Assembly (NCBI RefSeq): GCF_000311785.1
Contig: NZ_HE978537.1
Coordinates: forward strand, 287,083 to 319,608
DNA from: Brevibacillus massiliensis
Lineage (GTDB): Bacteria > Bacillota > Bacilli > Brevibacillales > Brevibacillaceae
Direction: 5' to 3'
Length of the DNA stretch: 32,526 nt
Shown here: piece by piece, positions 24,373-32,394 of the stretch
Numbering within the stretch: the first letter of the stretch is position 1
Layout: the number at the start of each line of letters is the position of its first letter
Program-made: the position numbers and the translations under genes
Notes under the pieces: generated by a model
What the model saw: the letters and a program-made list of their open reading frames with translations, nothing else
Databases searched by the model: none
What the model was told of the DNA's origin: nothing

Positions 24373-24876
24373 CTATTTCAAACCGATTGGCTGGCTGGCT
24401 TTCCGTATAGCATCAGACTCTTCTTCCGTCAAGAGATAAGTTGACTCCCCGGCTTGTACCGGTTTGGCGTAGATCCGGGACTCATGGCGGCCAAAAATGC
24501 TGGTCAAAACGACGCCGTTTTGTTCATCGTCGAGCAGCGCAAGTGAAAAGCTGAGGTCGCTGCCCGTATCGTCAAACGCATTGTAGCGGATCAGGGCCAG
24601 ATTGCCGCAGCGATTGGTCAACTTCTGGGACAGCCGGTTGATCATAAACTGTTGATCGGCTTGCTTCTGTTTATATTCATCCAATTGGTCGAGCATCCGG
24701 GTGAGAGCTGCTTCGATGTTGCCTCCGTCACTGCCGGCGAGAAACCGTTTTAATTTCCTCTGCAAATGGCTGATCCGCGAATTGAGAACAGTCACAAAAA
24801 TAAGTAAGATCAGGACCAAGAGGCATAAAGTGGCGGAAATGTAAGGAGATGACAAAATTGATAGGAGTTGCTGCAT
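24373..24876 (-). CDS. DUF4446-family membrane-anchored protein
   Basis: 167-aa protein with one N-terminal membrane helix (about residues 12-32, ISATLCLLVLILLIFVTVL). A basic, coiled-coil-prone segment follows (RISHLQRKLKRFL to about residue 90). The C-terminal domain contains GNLALIRYNAFDDTGSDLSFSLALLDDEQNGVVLTS, broken by short gaps, which is characteristic of DUF4446. The start ATG 24876 has AAAGGAAG 7 nt upstream; the longer frame to 24963 has no ribosome site. It lies between the two 199-aa paralogues, all on the same strand, each with its own terminator. Function unknown. Confidence 0.85.
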   Translation of the reverse strand: MQQLLSILSSPYISATLCLLVLILLIFVTVLNSRISHLQRKLKRFLAGSDGGNIEAALTRMLDQLDEYKQKQADQQFMINRLSQKLTNRCGNLALIRYNAFDDTGSDLSFSLALLDDEQNGVVLTSIFGRHESRIYAKPVQAGESTYLLTEEESDAIRKASQPIGLK

Positions 24877-25014
24877 TGTGTTCTTCCTTTCTTTGTAAAC
24901 CAGTTCGACAGAAGCGTGACTTTCGTACCTGCTTATTGTACCTCCAAATGCCTGCTCCTTCAAACGAAACTGTTGTTTGCCAAAAAGAATCCTCCTTTGC
25001 CAATGAACAAAAGC

Positions 25015-25055
25015 ATAGAAGCGGCATCCTCTCGATTGGAGTTTGCCGCTTCTAT
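25015..25055 (-). terminator. Terminator of paralogue B
   Basis: A perfect 12-bp stem ATAGAAGCGGCA / TGCCGCTTCTAT with a 17-nt loop, followed on the minus strand by GCTTTTG. It is located 60 bp after the stop of the gene at 25115. Confidence 0.75.
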
Positions 25056-25114
25056 CCCGTATGGCGCCAGACGAATTCCATTTTCAACCTACCTATCCGC
25101 TTTATTCTCACCTG

Positions 25115-25714
25115 CTACGCTTCTAACAACAGCATTTCCCGTCTAAGCTTTTTCAAACGATCTTTTGATTTATTGATCGAATGCTTGTCGTTTGCCTGCA
25201 GAGCGTCATACAGCGTGGCCAGCTCATAATCCAGCTCCAGGCGGAGAACCGGAATCCTTTCCTCTGCGTCACGGCGTTTCAACGCGGCAATTACCTGATC
25301 AATCGTCACACTGCACGCTTTTTCGTAAATCACCTTTTTCTCAGCTCCTTTAATCTCGATAATTCTCACGGCCTCCCCGTAGCGGATGTTTTTGACCAGG
25401 ATTTGATGTTCTCCGACAATTTTGACGACGGCGTGTCCTTTTGCCTGCTCGATGAACTGGTAAAGCACCGTAGCCAAGCGCATATCCAAAACGATGCCGT
25501 CCAGCCCTGAAAGCTTGAAGGCTTCCCCCTGTCTGTGCAGCGTGAGACAATAACTGCCCGATGTGGTCTTCACAAGTACACAAAGCTGCTTGGGCTCCTC
25601 CCGCCAGGAAATATCCAACCCGTTCTCCACCAACACCTGCAGCAGCCTCTTTAAGGTGGGACGGTCAAACCAGACAGCGACATTGCTGTACTCCAATTGG
25701 TTATAAGCAGTCAT
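25115..25714 (-). CDS. Uncharacterised 199-aa protein (paralogue B)
   Basis: Not recognised by name. It starts at ATG 25714 (MTAYNQLEYSN), with GGGAGGG about 8 nt upstream, giving exactly 199 aa like paralogue A. There is no signal peptide or membrane helix. The two share SG....LT.HR.G in the middle, then LA, KGH.VV, Y.E.VRIIE and IYE, and both finish with L.LLEA. The C-terminal third is basic and helical (KSKDRLKKLRREMLLLEA). It lies upstream of DUF4446 and 275 bp from the divergent yktB. The fold of the middle section appears beta-rich, but no function can be assigned. Confidence 0.8.
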   Translation of the reverse strand: MTAYNQLEYSNVAVWFDRPTLKRLLQVLVENGLDISWREEPKQLCVLVKTTSGSYCLTLHRQGEAFKLSGLDGIVLDMRLATVLYQFIEQAKGHAVVKIVGEHQILVKNIRYGEAVRIIEIKGAEKKVIYEKACSVTIDQVIAALKRRDAEERIPVLRLELDYELATLYDALQANDKHSINKSKDRLKKLRREMLLLEA

Positions 25715-25989
25715 CACGGCACCCTCCCTTAACAGAATAATCAGATTACTGTATCGGCCATGTGGGAGTGAGTGGTATATCATATTATTCGCCACTCTTG
25801 TTTGCCATTCCTTGCAGACAACTTTTTCGCCTCACTTTTTCCCCGGCGTCGCTGTCATGTGCCTGCCCTGTCTTTATTATCCGACTTTTCGCGCCTTTTT
25901 GCCAGAGGTAATCCGTTCAGTCTGTGCAGTATTATTTTCCAATAGGTTATGATATCATATGGTCAGTTTTGCAAAAGGGAGTGATCACG

Positions 25990-26628
25990 TTGTCTACGTT
26001 TACAGGTTTTACGCAAGAGGACTTTGACGTATTTTCCGTAGAGGGCCTGGATGCGCGAATGGACAAGATCAAATCGGTTATCCGCCCGAAACTGGAATAT
26101 CTGGGTCAGCACTTCGCCCCCGCCCTTTCACTGCAGACCGGACAGGAGATGTTCTACCACGTGGCAAAGCACGCCAGACGGACAGTGAATCCGCCCGCTG
26201 ATACCTGGGTGGCATGGGCTGCCGACAAGCGCGGCTATAAAAAACACCCGCACTTTCAGCTAGGCCTGTGGGGAACGCACCTCTTCGCCTGGTTTGCCCT
26301 CATATACGAGTCACCCTTTAAGCAAGAGATCGGACAAGCAATGGAAGAGCGAATCGATGAGATCATGAAAATCGTTCCCGCCGGGTTTCGCTGGTCACCT
26401 GATCATACCCAGCCTGAGAGCACCCCGCAGAGCGAGCTGGGCAAAGCCGGCGTCCTGCAATTGATCGATCGCTTGCAGCGCGTGAAGAAGGCGGAAATCT
26501 TGTGCGGCATTACCATCGACCGGCACGATCCGATTCTGGGCGACGCCGAAAAGCTCCTCGGCCGCCTGGAGCAGACCTATTCGATCCTGAGCCGCGTATA
26601 CCAACGGACTGCCGTCGCCGTCAGGTAA
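25990..26628 (+). CDS. yktB: YktB, UPF0637/DUF1054 family protein
   Basis: 212-aa soluble protein closely matching B. subtilis YktB as remembered. FTQEDFDVFSVEGLDARM stands at the N-terminus. HVAKHARRTVNPPADTWVAW, FQLGLWGTHLFAWFALIYE and VKKAEILCGITIDR follow. It probably starts at TTG 25990, with AAAAGGGAG eight bases upstream; the upstream ATG at 25924 lies in the promoter region and has no ribosome site. Function is unknown; the family is conserved in Bacillales. It is monocistronic, with a terminator after the stop, and divergent from paralogue B. Confidence 0.93.
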   Translation: MSTFTGFTQEDFDVFSVEGLDARMDKIKSVIRPKLEYLGQHFAPALSLQTGQEMFYHVAKHARRTVNPPADTWVAWAADKRGYKKHPHFQLGLWGTHLFAWFALIYESPFKQEIGQAMEERIDEIMKIVPAGFRWSPDHTQPESTPQSELGKAGVLQLIDRLQRVKKAEILCGITIDRHDPILGDAEKLLGRLEQTYSILSRVYQRTAVAVR

Positions 26629-26643
26629 TACCCAAATATATGC

Positions 26644-26694
26644 AAAGAACAGGTCCGCTTTCACTGAATAAGGAAGGCAAACCTGTTCTTTTTT
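26644..26694. terminator. Bidirectional terminator between yktB and the flavin oxidoreductase gene
   Basis: AAAGAACAGGT and ACCTGTTCTTTTTT form an 11-bp stem around a 26-nt loop, with a T-run on the plus strand. It serves yktB and can also end the convergent gene at 26702. Confidence 0.8.
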
Positions 26695-26701
26695 GTACGT
26701 T

Positions 26702-27664
26702 TCAGGAGCAGGTGATTTTCTCCAGCCGCCCGATGATTTCGTTCGCTTGGCCAAACATCCGGTCGAACAACTGCTGCACCGTAGGCACATCGTGAATCAG
26801 GCCGATAACCTGGCCCGCCCAGCCGAAGCCTGACTCATCCCCTTCATGGATAAAGGTCCGGTTTCTCTGCCCGCTGATAAACGTTTTTAATTGCTCGTAT
26901 CCGGCGCCTTCCGCTTCCATCGCGAGGATCTGATCGGAACCCGGCGTCCGGACGACCCGCCCCGGAGTGCCCAAGGATCGTTTGATGACCGCGGTGTCGT
27001 GTTCGGTCCCCTTGACCAGCGCTTCTTGATAGGCCGGGTGAGCGTGAACGCACTCCTTGGTGGCAATGAAGCGCGTCCCCATTTCCACGCCTTCCGCACC
27101 CAGAGCCAGCGCAGCCACCAAACCGCGGCCATCGCCGATCCCGCCGCTGGCCAGCACGGGAATCGAAACGGCCTCGGCGACCCGGGGAACGAGCACCATC
27201 GTGCCGATATCGTCCCGCCCCAGATGGCCGCCGCCTTCCTGGCCTACTGCCATTACCGCATCAGCTCCGACCGCCTCCGCTTTTTGCGCCTGTCTGACCG
27301 AAGCGACCAGCACCAGCTTTTTGATGTCATGCCCGTCGAGCCGGCGGATCAACGGCTCGGGATTTCCCCCGGTAACCGTGATCACCCCTACCCCTTCCTC
27401 CACTGCCGCTTCCAACAAGTGCTCGTACGTACGATCGTGCTGACCGATGGCAAAGTTGACGCCAAACGGTTTGTCCGTCATCGACCGAACCTTGCGGATT
27501 TCATCCCGCAGCGCTTCCGGAGAAGGCAGCGTCATGGCGGTAATCTGCCCCAAACCGCCCGCATTTGACACCGCTGCCGCCAAATTCGCATAGGCTAAAT
27601 ACGCCAACCCACCCTGTACGACAGGGTACTTGATGCCAAGCATTTTCGTCACTCTCGTCTGCAT
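26702..27664 (-). CDS. FMN-dependent nitronate monooxygenase/FabK-like oxidoreductase (YrpB-like)
   Basis: 320-aa TIM-barrel flavoprotein of the 2-nitropropane dioxygenase/enoyl-ACP reductase II superfamily. Landmarks are YPVVQGGLAYLAYANLAAAV at the N-terminus, GGLGQIT and GVNFAIG. GADAVMAVGQEGGGHLGR (FMN-phosphate and active-site His region) and VLASGGIGDGRGL then lead to GVEMGTRFIATKEC. The start ATG 27664 has AAGGAGGGAG upstream. It could act as a nitronate monooxygenase or as an enoyl-ACP reductase; the sequence does not separate the two. It is convergent with yktB and divergent from speA, and appears monocistronic. Confidence 0.88.
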   Translation of the reverse strand: MQTRVTKMLGIKYPVVQGGLAYLAYANLAAAVSNAGGLGQITAMTLPSPEALRDEIRKVRSMTDKPFGVNFAIGQHDRTYEHLLEAAVEEGVGVITVTGGNPEPLIRRLDGHDIKKLVLVASVRQAQKAEAVGADAVMAVGQEGGGHLGRDDIGTMVLVPRVAEAVSIPVLASGGIGDGRGLVAALALGAEGVEMGTRFIATKECVHAHPAYQEALVKGTEHDTAVIKRSLGTPGRVVRTPGSDQILAMEAEGAGYEQLKTFISGQRNRTFIHEGDESGFGWAGQVIGLIHDVPTVQQLFDRMFGQANEIIGRLEKITCS

Positions 27665-27757
27665 ACCATCACTCCCTCCTTACTGTTCACTTCTCGCTGT
27701 ACCCGGCCAATTCCTTCCAATATCCGCCGCCGCTGTGGAAATCCCCGAAAAATGTAC

Positions 27758-27785
27758 TTGCTTTCCCCTACACGTCTGCTATACT
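27758..27785 (+). promoter_or_regulatory. Promoter of speA
   Basis: TTGCTT (27758-27763), 16-bp spacer, TATACT (27780-27785). The predicted transcript would start near 27792, giving a leader of about 45 nt. Confidence 0.6.
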
Positions 27786-27837
27786 CAATATTGTTTTTTT
27801 GCATATTTATTCTGTTCATAAAGCGAGGCGATACTCA

Positions 27838-29310
27838 ATGAGACAAGTAAAAACTCCTCTGTTTAGCGGTCTGTTAGAACATGCCAAGAAAAACCCCCTC
27901 CAATTCCACATTCCGGGCCACAAAAAAGGGATGGGCATGAATCCGACCTTCCGCGAGTTTATCGGGGAGAACGCTCTCTCGATTGATCTGATCAACATCG
28001 CCCCGCTGGATGATCTGCATCATCCCAAAGCGATGATCAAAGAAGCGCAGGAGTTGGCGGCTGAGGCATTTGGCGCCGACCATACGTTCTTTTCCGTACA
28101 GGGGACGAGTGGTGCGATCATGGCGATGATCATGGCCACCTGCAACCCCGGAGATAAAATCATTGTGCCGCGCAACGTGCACAAATCCGTATTGTCAGCG
28201 ATCATTTTTGCCGGGGTGATTCCCGTGTTCATTCATCCGGTCATGGACGAGGGTTTGGGGATCTCCCACGGCATTACCAACAATGCGGTGCAGAAAGCAC
28301 TGGAGGCTCACCCTGATGCCGCTGCCCTCCTGGTGATCAACCCGACTTACTTCGGCATTTCCGGTGATTTGCGGCAGATCGTCCGAACCGCGCACAATTA
28401 CGAGATACCTGTACTGGTGGACGAAGCTCATGGCGTCCACATTCACTTCCACGATGAGCTGCCGCTCTCGGCCATGCAGGCAGGCGCTGACATGGCGGCG
28501 ACCAGTGTACACAAACTGGGCGGCTCGCTGACGCAAAGTTCGATCTTGAATGTGCGGGAAGGCTTGGTTGACGTAGGTCGCGTCAAAACGATCCTAAGCA
28601 TGCTGACGACGACGTCTACCTCGTACATTTTGCTGGCTTCGCTCGACATGGCCCGCCAACATCTTGCGCTGCACGGGCGCGAGCTGCTGACGAGAGCGAT
28701 TCAAATGGCCGAGACAGCGCGCGAGCAGATTAATCAGATCCCCCGCATCCGCTGTGTCGGACCGGAGATCCTGGGCGGCCCGGCAACCTTTGCGATGGAC
28801 CCGACCAAACTCCTGATTCACGTGCGGGAACTGGGTATTACGGGCTGGGAAGTGGAAAATTGGCTTCGCGAAAAATACCAGATCGAAGTGGAGATGAGCG
28901 ACTTGTACAACGTCCTCTGCTTCGTCACATCCGGCGATACAGAAGAGGCGATCGAAACGCTGGTCAATGCCCTGCGCCATCTCTCCATCGAGTTTGCCCA
29001 TATGAACGAAGCGGAACCGCTCAGAGTCGCTCTTCCGGAGATTCCCGTGCTGTCTCTCTCCCCCCGGGATGCGTTTTACGCTGAAACAGAAGCGATCCCG
29101 CTGGTGGAAGCAGCAGGCCGGATCACGACGGAATTCATCATGGTGTATCCGCCGGGGATCCCGATCTTCCTGCCTGGAGAAGTGATCACGGAAGAAAATA
29201 TCCGCTACATTCAGGAGAACATCCGCGCCGGGTTGCCTGTACAGGGCCCGGAAGACGAGACACTGCAGACCATCAAGGTAGTCAAGCGGCAGGAAGCGAT
29301 ATCCGGATAA
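27838..29310 (+). CDS. speA: Arginine decarboxylase SpeA (PLP-dependent)
   Basis: Cytoplasmic PLP enzyme converting arginine to agmatine, the first step of the agmatine route to putrescine and spermidine. The 490-aa length and sequence match B. subtilis SpeA closely as remembered: FHIPGHKKG, GENALSIDLINI, TFFSVQGTSGAIMAM, LVDEAHGVHIHFHDELPLSA. The PLP lysine is Lys226 in SVHKLGGSLTQSS. The start is ATG 27838 (MRQVKTPLF), with a modest ribosome site GAGGCG; the extension to 27799 overlaps the leader. The C-terminal domain contains FYAETEAIPL and IMVYPPGIPIFLPGE. A bidirectional terminator follows. SR1 lies about 2.3 kb downstream on the other strand, separated by the beta-propeller gene. Confidence 0.96.
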   Translation: MRQVKTPLFSGLLEHAKKNPLQFHIPGHKKGMGMNPTFREFIGENALSIDLINIAPLDDLHHPKAMIKEAQELAAEAFGADHTFFSVQGTSGAIMAMIMATCNPGDKIIVPRNVHKSVLSAIIFAGVIPVFIHPVMDEGLGISHGITNNAVQKALEAHPDAAALLVINPTYFGISGDLRQIVRTAHNYEIPVLVDEAHGVHIHFHDELPLSAMQAGADMAATSVHKLGGSLTQSSILNVREGLVDVGRVKTILSMLTTTSTSYILLASLDMARQHLALHGRELLTRAIQMAETAREQINQIPRIRCVGPEILGGPATFAMDPTKLLIHVRELGITGWEVENWLREKYQIEVEMSDLYNVLCFVTSGDTEEAIETLVNALRHLSIEFAHMNEAEPLRVALPEIPVLSLSPRDAFYAETEAIPLVEAAGRITTEFIMVYPPGIPIFLPGEVITEENIRYIQENIRAGLPVQGPEDETLQTIKVVKRQEAISG

Positions 29311-29330
29311 GAGAAGCGTCGATGTATGCG

Positions 29331-29365
29331 AAAATCCCGAGGTTTCCACACCTCGGGATTTTTTG
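29331..29365. terminator. Bidirectional terminator between speA and the beta-propeller gene
   Basis: AATCCCGAGGT / ACCTCGGGATT forms a perfect 11-bp stem with loop TTCCAC. It has TTTTTT on the plus strand and TTTT on the minus strand, between convergent genes. Confidence 0.9.
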
Positions 29366-29381
29366 CTCCTTTTTGCTCCGG

Positions 29382-31496
29382 TTAAGGATAAACCCGGATG
29401 AAAATCTTGTCAAACGGAGTGCTGTTGATCAGATCCATCACATCTTTCAAGTTGTCGATGATCTGGGAAACGTAGTATGTCTTCTCCTGGCTGGAACCTT
29501 TATTGAAGATGAATTGAACTTTCTCAGCGTCGTTTTTCACAAGCGTACTGGTCAATTGATCGGTTTCAAACAAGGTCTTCAGCGTATACTCCTTCATTTC
29601 TCCGTTATTGCCGTCGTCATCCCCGTCGTCGCGCGGCCAATCAAATGCCATGGTGTACACTTCCGGGCTTCCACTGCGTTTGTCGATCCATACGATACGG
29701 TTTCCACCGAGGCTAAGCTCGCTCGGCTGGGCATTGTAGCGCAGCCCTTCACCGTAGGATCCGCGGTCTACATCGTAAAAGATGAAGTCAAAATGACTGG
29801 GATCCCGCGGAAGCGCCTCTTCAAATACCATCATGTTGCGGGAGATTTGCGGACGGAGCTGATCGCCTGCTCTGCTGCCGAAAACCGGCCAGAATCGCTC
29901 AGAGCTCAGCGAATAATAGTACAGGTCCCAATCGTACGGCCCTTCCTCTGTCCAGACGATGTAATCGTCCCCGATATGGGCGTCTTTCGCCTGCGCTTGA
30001 CGGCGGACGGAGTAGCTCTCGTACGTCTTCATGTCGTAAATGTTGATGCTCGACCCGCTGTAATCATCTGTCAGCCAGGTGATGTAGCTTCCGTTCGTAT
30101 CCAGGCTCGTCAGGTTCCGTGCGTAGTCGATTTCCTTCTGGCTGCCGGTAGCAAGGTCCGTCAGGTAGATGGTTCCGCCGCTGCCGGACTCGCTGACCCA
30201 GACAAGCTTGCTGCCTTCGAGCGCATAAAACTCTCTGGAAGGATAGTCCCTTTGGCCTGTCACGCGCTTTTGAGAACCCGATTTAATGTTGTACGCGGTC
30301 AGGGCATCGCTTCCGTAATCGTACCAAACGACCCAGGAGTTGCTCACCAGCGGTCGCTCCGGCGATTGATTCGATGAAATGACCTTCGATTGCTTCGATT
30401 CGACATCGTACAAGACGACTTCATCCGTCCGTTTATCCTTGTGGTTGATAAAGACGACGTATTTGTCGCTGCCGGCAGGTTGGCTCGGATCGTTGATCGA
30501 CCCGCCCAGGTTGAGGGTATCACCATTCCGGAAATTGTGCAGATACAGCTGGACATCATCGCGATATCCCAGCCCAAATAACAAATTGTTCCCGCTTAAA
30601 CTGAAATTGGTGTTGCTTTGGACCCCTCTGTCGATGTGCTCCGTGCGTTTTGTACTGATGCCGTAGGAGATCAGATCGCTGCCTTCCAGGTAAACAATCC
30701 GGTTTCCGGAGATTTTGGGGTATTCCCGGTCCTGGGTATCGTCCGTAACCTTTGTCTCCTTGCCGCTGGCGATATCGTAATAGTAGATATTGGTTCTGCC
30801 GCGCCGGTTGTCGTCGTAGGCGACGACTCCCCTGTCGATCGTGGGGTGGCTTTGGTATCCATCCTTTACGACAAGAGCTTCCTCTTTACCGGTAGAGAGG
30901 TTGTACCCGTAAATGTCGCTATTGCCGTTTCGCTCGTCTTCCCAGACGACATATGAACCGTCTACGGCAGGGTAACTGGCATAATTGCTGTTCGATATTC
31001 TCATTTCGACGCCTTCGTTGATGTCGTAGGCGTAGATATCGGTGCCGCTGCCGCGACCGTCTGTCCAGACGACGTACCCCCCCTTCAGATCCAACTCTCT
31101 GCCCGGTCTGGCATTGTCCCCGGAAATTCGCTTCGTCTTCTTTCTATCGATATCGTACAGATATACAGCTTCACTGCCTCTTTCTTCATCAATCCAGGCT
31201 ATGTAATTGCCATCTACCTTCAGCCCTACCTTACTGTGGCCGTCCGCAGCGATGCTTGTCGACTTCTCTGCTGCCAGGTCGTACAGGATAACCGCATGGT
31301 TGTCATCGTTTTGATTGATCCAAACCGCGTAGCTGTCAGACACGCCAACACCTGCCGTAGATGAAGGACTGCCGGCGTTTAACTCCAGCTTCGTTTCCGA
31401 CCAGATCCCCTCTGCTGCGTGAACAGGCATCCCGCTCCATAGGGAAGCGCCAAGAACAGCAGCGGCCAGCATCCCCTGGATGCGTCGAATCTTCAT
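29382..31496 (-). CDS. Secreted TolB-like double beta-propeller protein
   Basis: 704-aa exported protein. The signal peptide is about residues 1-27, with a cleavage site after VHA. Residues about 50-620 consist of about 14 repeats of 33-45 aa with the pattern Y-V-V-W-x-D-x-R-x-G-x-x-D-I-Y-x-Y-D-x-x-x-G-x, as in TolB/PD40 propellers. Fourteen repeats would build two seven-bladed propellers. An acidic Asp/Gly/Asn linker (about 625-640) leads to a 65-residue C-terminal domain of unknown type. There is no LPXTG, membrane anchor or S-layer domain, so it is probably secreted or wall-associated through other contacts. The ATG at 31496 is preceded by GAGGAGGA. The repeats suggest a binding or scaffold role; no catalytic motif was seen. 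Confidence 0.85.
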   Translation of the reverse strand: MKIRRIQGMLAAAVLGASLWSGMPVHAAEGIWSETKLELNAGSPSSTAGVGVSDSYAVWINQNDDNHAVILYDLAAEKSTSIAADGHSKVGLKVDGNYIAWIDEERGSEAVYLYDIDRKKTKRISGDNARPGRELDLKGGYVVWTDGRGSGTDIYAYDINEGVEMRISNSNYASYPAVDGSYVVWEDERNGNSDIYGYNLSTGKEEALVVKDGYQSHPTIDRGVVAYDDNRRGRTNIYYYDIASGKETKVTDDTQDREYPKISGNRIVYLEGSDLISYGISTKRTEHIDRGVQSNTNFSLSGNNLLFGLGYRDDVQLYLHNFRNGDTLNLGGSINDPSQPAGSDKYVVFINHKDKRTDEVVLYDVESKQSKVISSNQSPERPLVSNSWVVWYDYGSDALTAYNIKSGSQKRVTGQRDYPSREFYALEGSKLVWVSESGSGGTIYLTDLATGSQKEIDYARNLTSLDTNGSYITWLTDDYSGSSINIYDMKTYESYSVRRQAQAKDAHIGDDYIVWTEEGPYDWDLYYYSLSSERFWPVFGSRAGDQLRPQISRNMMVFEEALPRDPSHFDFIFYDVDRGSYGEGLRYNAQPSELSLGGNRIVWIDKRSGSPEVYTMAFDWPRDDGDDDGNNGEMKEYTLKTLFETDQLTSTLVKNDAEKVQFIFNKGSSQEKTYYVSQIIDNLKDVMDLINSTPFDKIFIRVYP

Positions 31497-31557
31497 GTGT
31501 AATTCCTCCTCTTTCTCAATTCAGCGTTCTCTCTATCTTTTTGTCATACTCCCTTTT

Positions 31558-31586
31558 ATTATCAGCTATATTCATAGAGTTGTAAA
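31558..31586 (-). promoter_or_regulatory. Promoter of the beta-propeller gene
   Basis: TTTACA (31581-31586), 17-bp spacer, GATAAT (31558-31563) on the minus strand; each hexamer matches consensus 5/6. Leader of about 55 nt. Confidence 0.65.
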
Positions 31587-31612
31587 CACGTAAACAAACG
31601 AGATTGGCCCAT

Positions 31613-31643
31613 CGAAAAAAAAGGCACCCATGTCTGGGTGCGG
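31613..31643 (-). terminator. Terminator of SR1
   Basis: GCACCCA / TGGGTGC stem with a 4-nt loop, followed by a run of nine or so Ts on the minus strand. It is located directly after the SR1P stop codon. Confidence 0.9.
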
Positions 31644-31646
31644 GAT

Positions 31647-31772
31647 TTAGTCTTCATCGACTTGATGACAGCAGTTGCAGCCGGAATCACAGATTCCGTA
31701 TAAGGTCTTCACTTGATTGGATTCAAAGTGATCGATGATCGTACCACAGCTTTGACAGACGATGGTGCCCAT
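31647..31772 (-). CDS. sr1P: SR1P, GapA-binding peptide
   Basis: 41-aa peptide beginning MGTIVCQSCGTIIDHFE, with a C-terminal cysteine/histidine cluster (ICDSGCNCCHQ) as in B. subtilis SR1P. There the peptide binds glyceraldehyde-3-phosphate dehydrogenase GapA and enhances its interaction with RNase J1. Five cysteines plus histidines suggest zinc binding. The start is ATG 31772, with GGAGGGGA 3-4 nt upstream; the longer frame to 31844 runs into the promoter-proximal leader. The peptide is encoded inside the SR1-type RNA. Confidence 0.92.
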   Translation of the reverse strand: MGTIVCQSCGTIIDHFESNQVKTLYGICDSGCNCCHQVDED

Positions 31773-31832
31773 GACTCCCCTCCACTTTCGCAAGGTATTG
31801 TACGATACCAAATCAGTAAAGCACAAGGTATT

Positions 31833-31843
31833 AATATGATACA
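31833..31843 (-). promoter_or_regulatory. Second CcpN-like site at the SR1 transcription start
   Basis: TGTATCATATT on the minus strand matches the remembered CcpN consensus TRTGHYATAYW at 10 of 11 positions (A for G at position 4). It overlaps the predicted transcription start. Confidence 0.45.
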
Positions 31844-31846
31844 TTC

Positions 31847-31876
31847 ATGATAATATGACATAATATATTTCGTCAA
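31847..31876 (-). promoter_or_regulatory. Promoter of the SR1 RNA
   Basis: TTGACG (31871-31876), 18-bp spacer, TATCAT (31847-31852) on the minus strand. A CcpN-like site fills the spacer. Confidence 0.65.
31852..31862 (-). promoter_or_regulatory. CcpN operator in the SR1 promoter
   Basis: TATGTCATATT matches TRTGHYATAYW (CcpN consensus, from memory) at all 11 positions. It lies between the -35 and -10 of the SR1 promoter. In B. subtilis CcpN represses sr1, gapB and pckA under glycolytic conditions, so the same logic probably holds here. Confidence 0.65.
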
Positions 31877-31956
31877 CAGAAAAATAAACCGTTTCAGCTT
31901 ATTTTTTTATTACAAAGCCGGTTAATTAGTATGTCACATTTTACATCTCATTCATA

Positions 31957-31981
31957 CAGAAAGAGCAGGGCTCCCTGCTCT
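31957..31981 (-). terminator. Terminator of the DUF3055 gene
   Basis: AGAGCAGG / CCTGCTCT stem with a 4-nt loop and a short T-rich tail (TTCTGTATG) on the minus strand, just after the stop codon at 31999. Confidence 0.6.
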
Positions 31982-31998
31982 CCTGCTCCTTCATCGGT

Positions 31999-32298
31999 TC
32001 AATATTGGTTTTCTTCAAATGGCATCGATGGCAGATACTCCTGGAAAAACTGGGCAAGCTCCTCCGCCTCTTCCGGACAGTCGAGGCGAAAAATGTGCTT
32101 GAGATAAGCCGGGTTATGCGCATCCTCAGAACTGAGAAGGGTAGAGCGCCCCGTTTGCATGCAGACGACCAATGGTTTCCCGTAAAACTTGTGGGTGAAG
32201 ACAATCCCGAAGTCGTAACGCTTTCTTTCGGAAGCGAACCCAAAGAATCGGACTTGGGCCGTTTCAGTCTCGTCATATAAGCTGTCATAACGGTCCAT
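31999..32298 (-). CDS. Small DUF3055-like protein
   Basis: 99-aa (100 if the first of two adjacent ATGs at 32301 is used) acidic soluble protein. SLYDETETAQVRFFGF, RYDFGIVFTHKFYGKPLVVCMQTGR (broken by short gaps) and NPAYLKHIF followed by a Glu-rich helix fit the DUF3055 family as I remember it. GAGGGAGG lies upstream; spacing favours the second ATG at 32298. It has its own promoter and terminator and is the next gene upstream of SR1. Function unknown. Confidence 0.7.
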   Translation of the reverse strand: MDRYDSLYDETETAQVRFFGFASERKRYDFGIVFTHKFYGKPLVVCMQTGRSTLLSSEDAHNPAYLKHIFRLDCPEEAEELAQFFQEYLPSMPFEENQY

Positions 32299-32340
32299 CA
32301 TTACCCCTCCCTCGTTTTTTAAAAATTTCGTTCTTTTACA

Positions 32341-32370
32341 AGTTTACCATAATTTTTTTGTCTTTGTCAT
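32341..32370 (-). promoter_or_regulatory. Promoter of the DUF3055 gene
   Basis: ATGACA (32365-32370), 18-bp spacer, TAAACT (32341-32346) with an extended -10 TGG on the minus strand. A perfect palindrome ATGTATACAT lies next to the -35. Confidence 0.45.
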
Positions 32371-32394
32371 GTATACATTTTTTTAACAAACAGG

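Larger units (their letters stand above)
31613..31840 (-). ncRNA. SR1-type dual-function small RNA
   Basis: Predicted transcript of about 225 nt from the promoter at 31847-31876 to a strong terminator at 31613-31643. It encodes SR1P near its middle, as in B. subtilis SR1 (205 nt). There SR1 also base-pairs with ahrC mRNA to repress arginine catabolism. The pairing region cannot be checked here because ahrC is not in the window. Its closeness to speA and yktB matches the B. subtilis neighbourhood as I recall it. Confidence 0.8.

Noticed and set aside
29322-30377. Plus-strand open frame of 351 codons
   Set aside because: Antisense to the repeat-rich beta-propeller gene; the repeats on the minus strand show the true coding direction.
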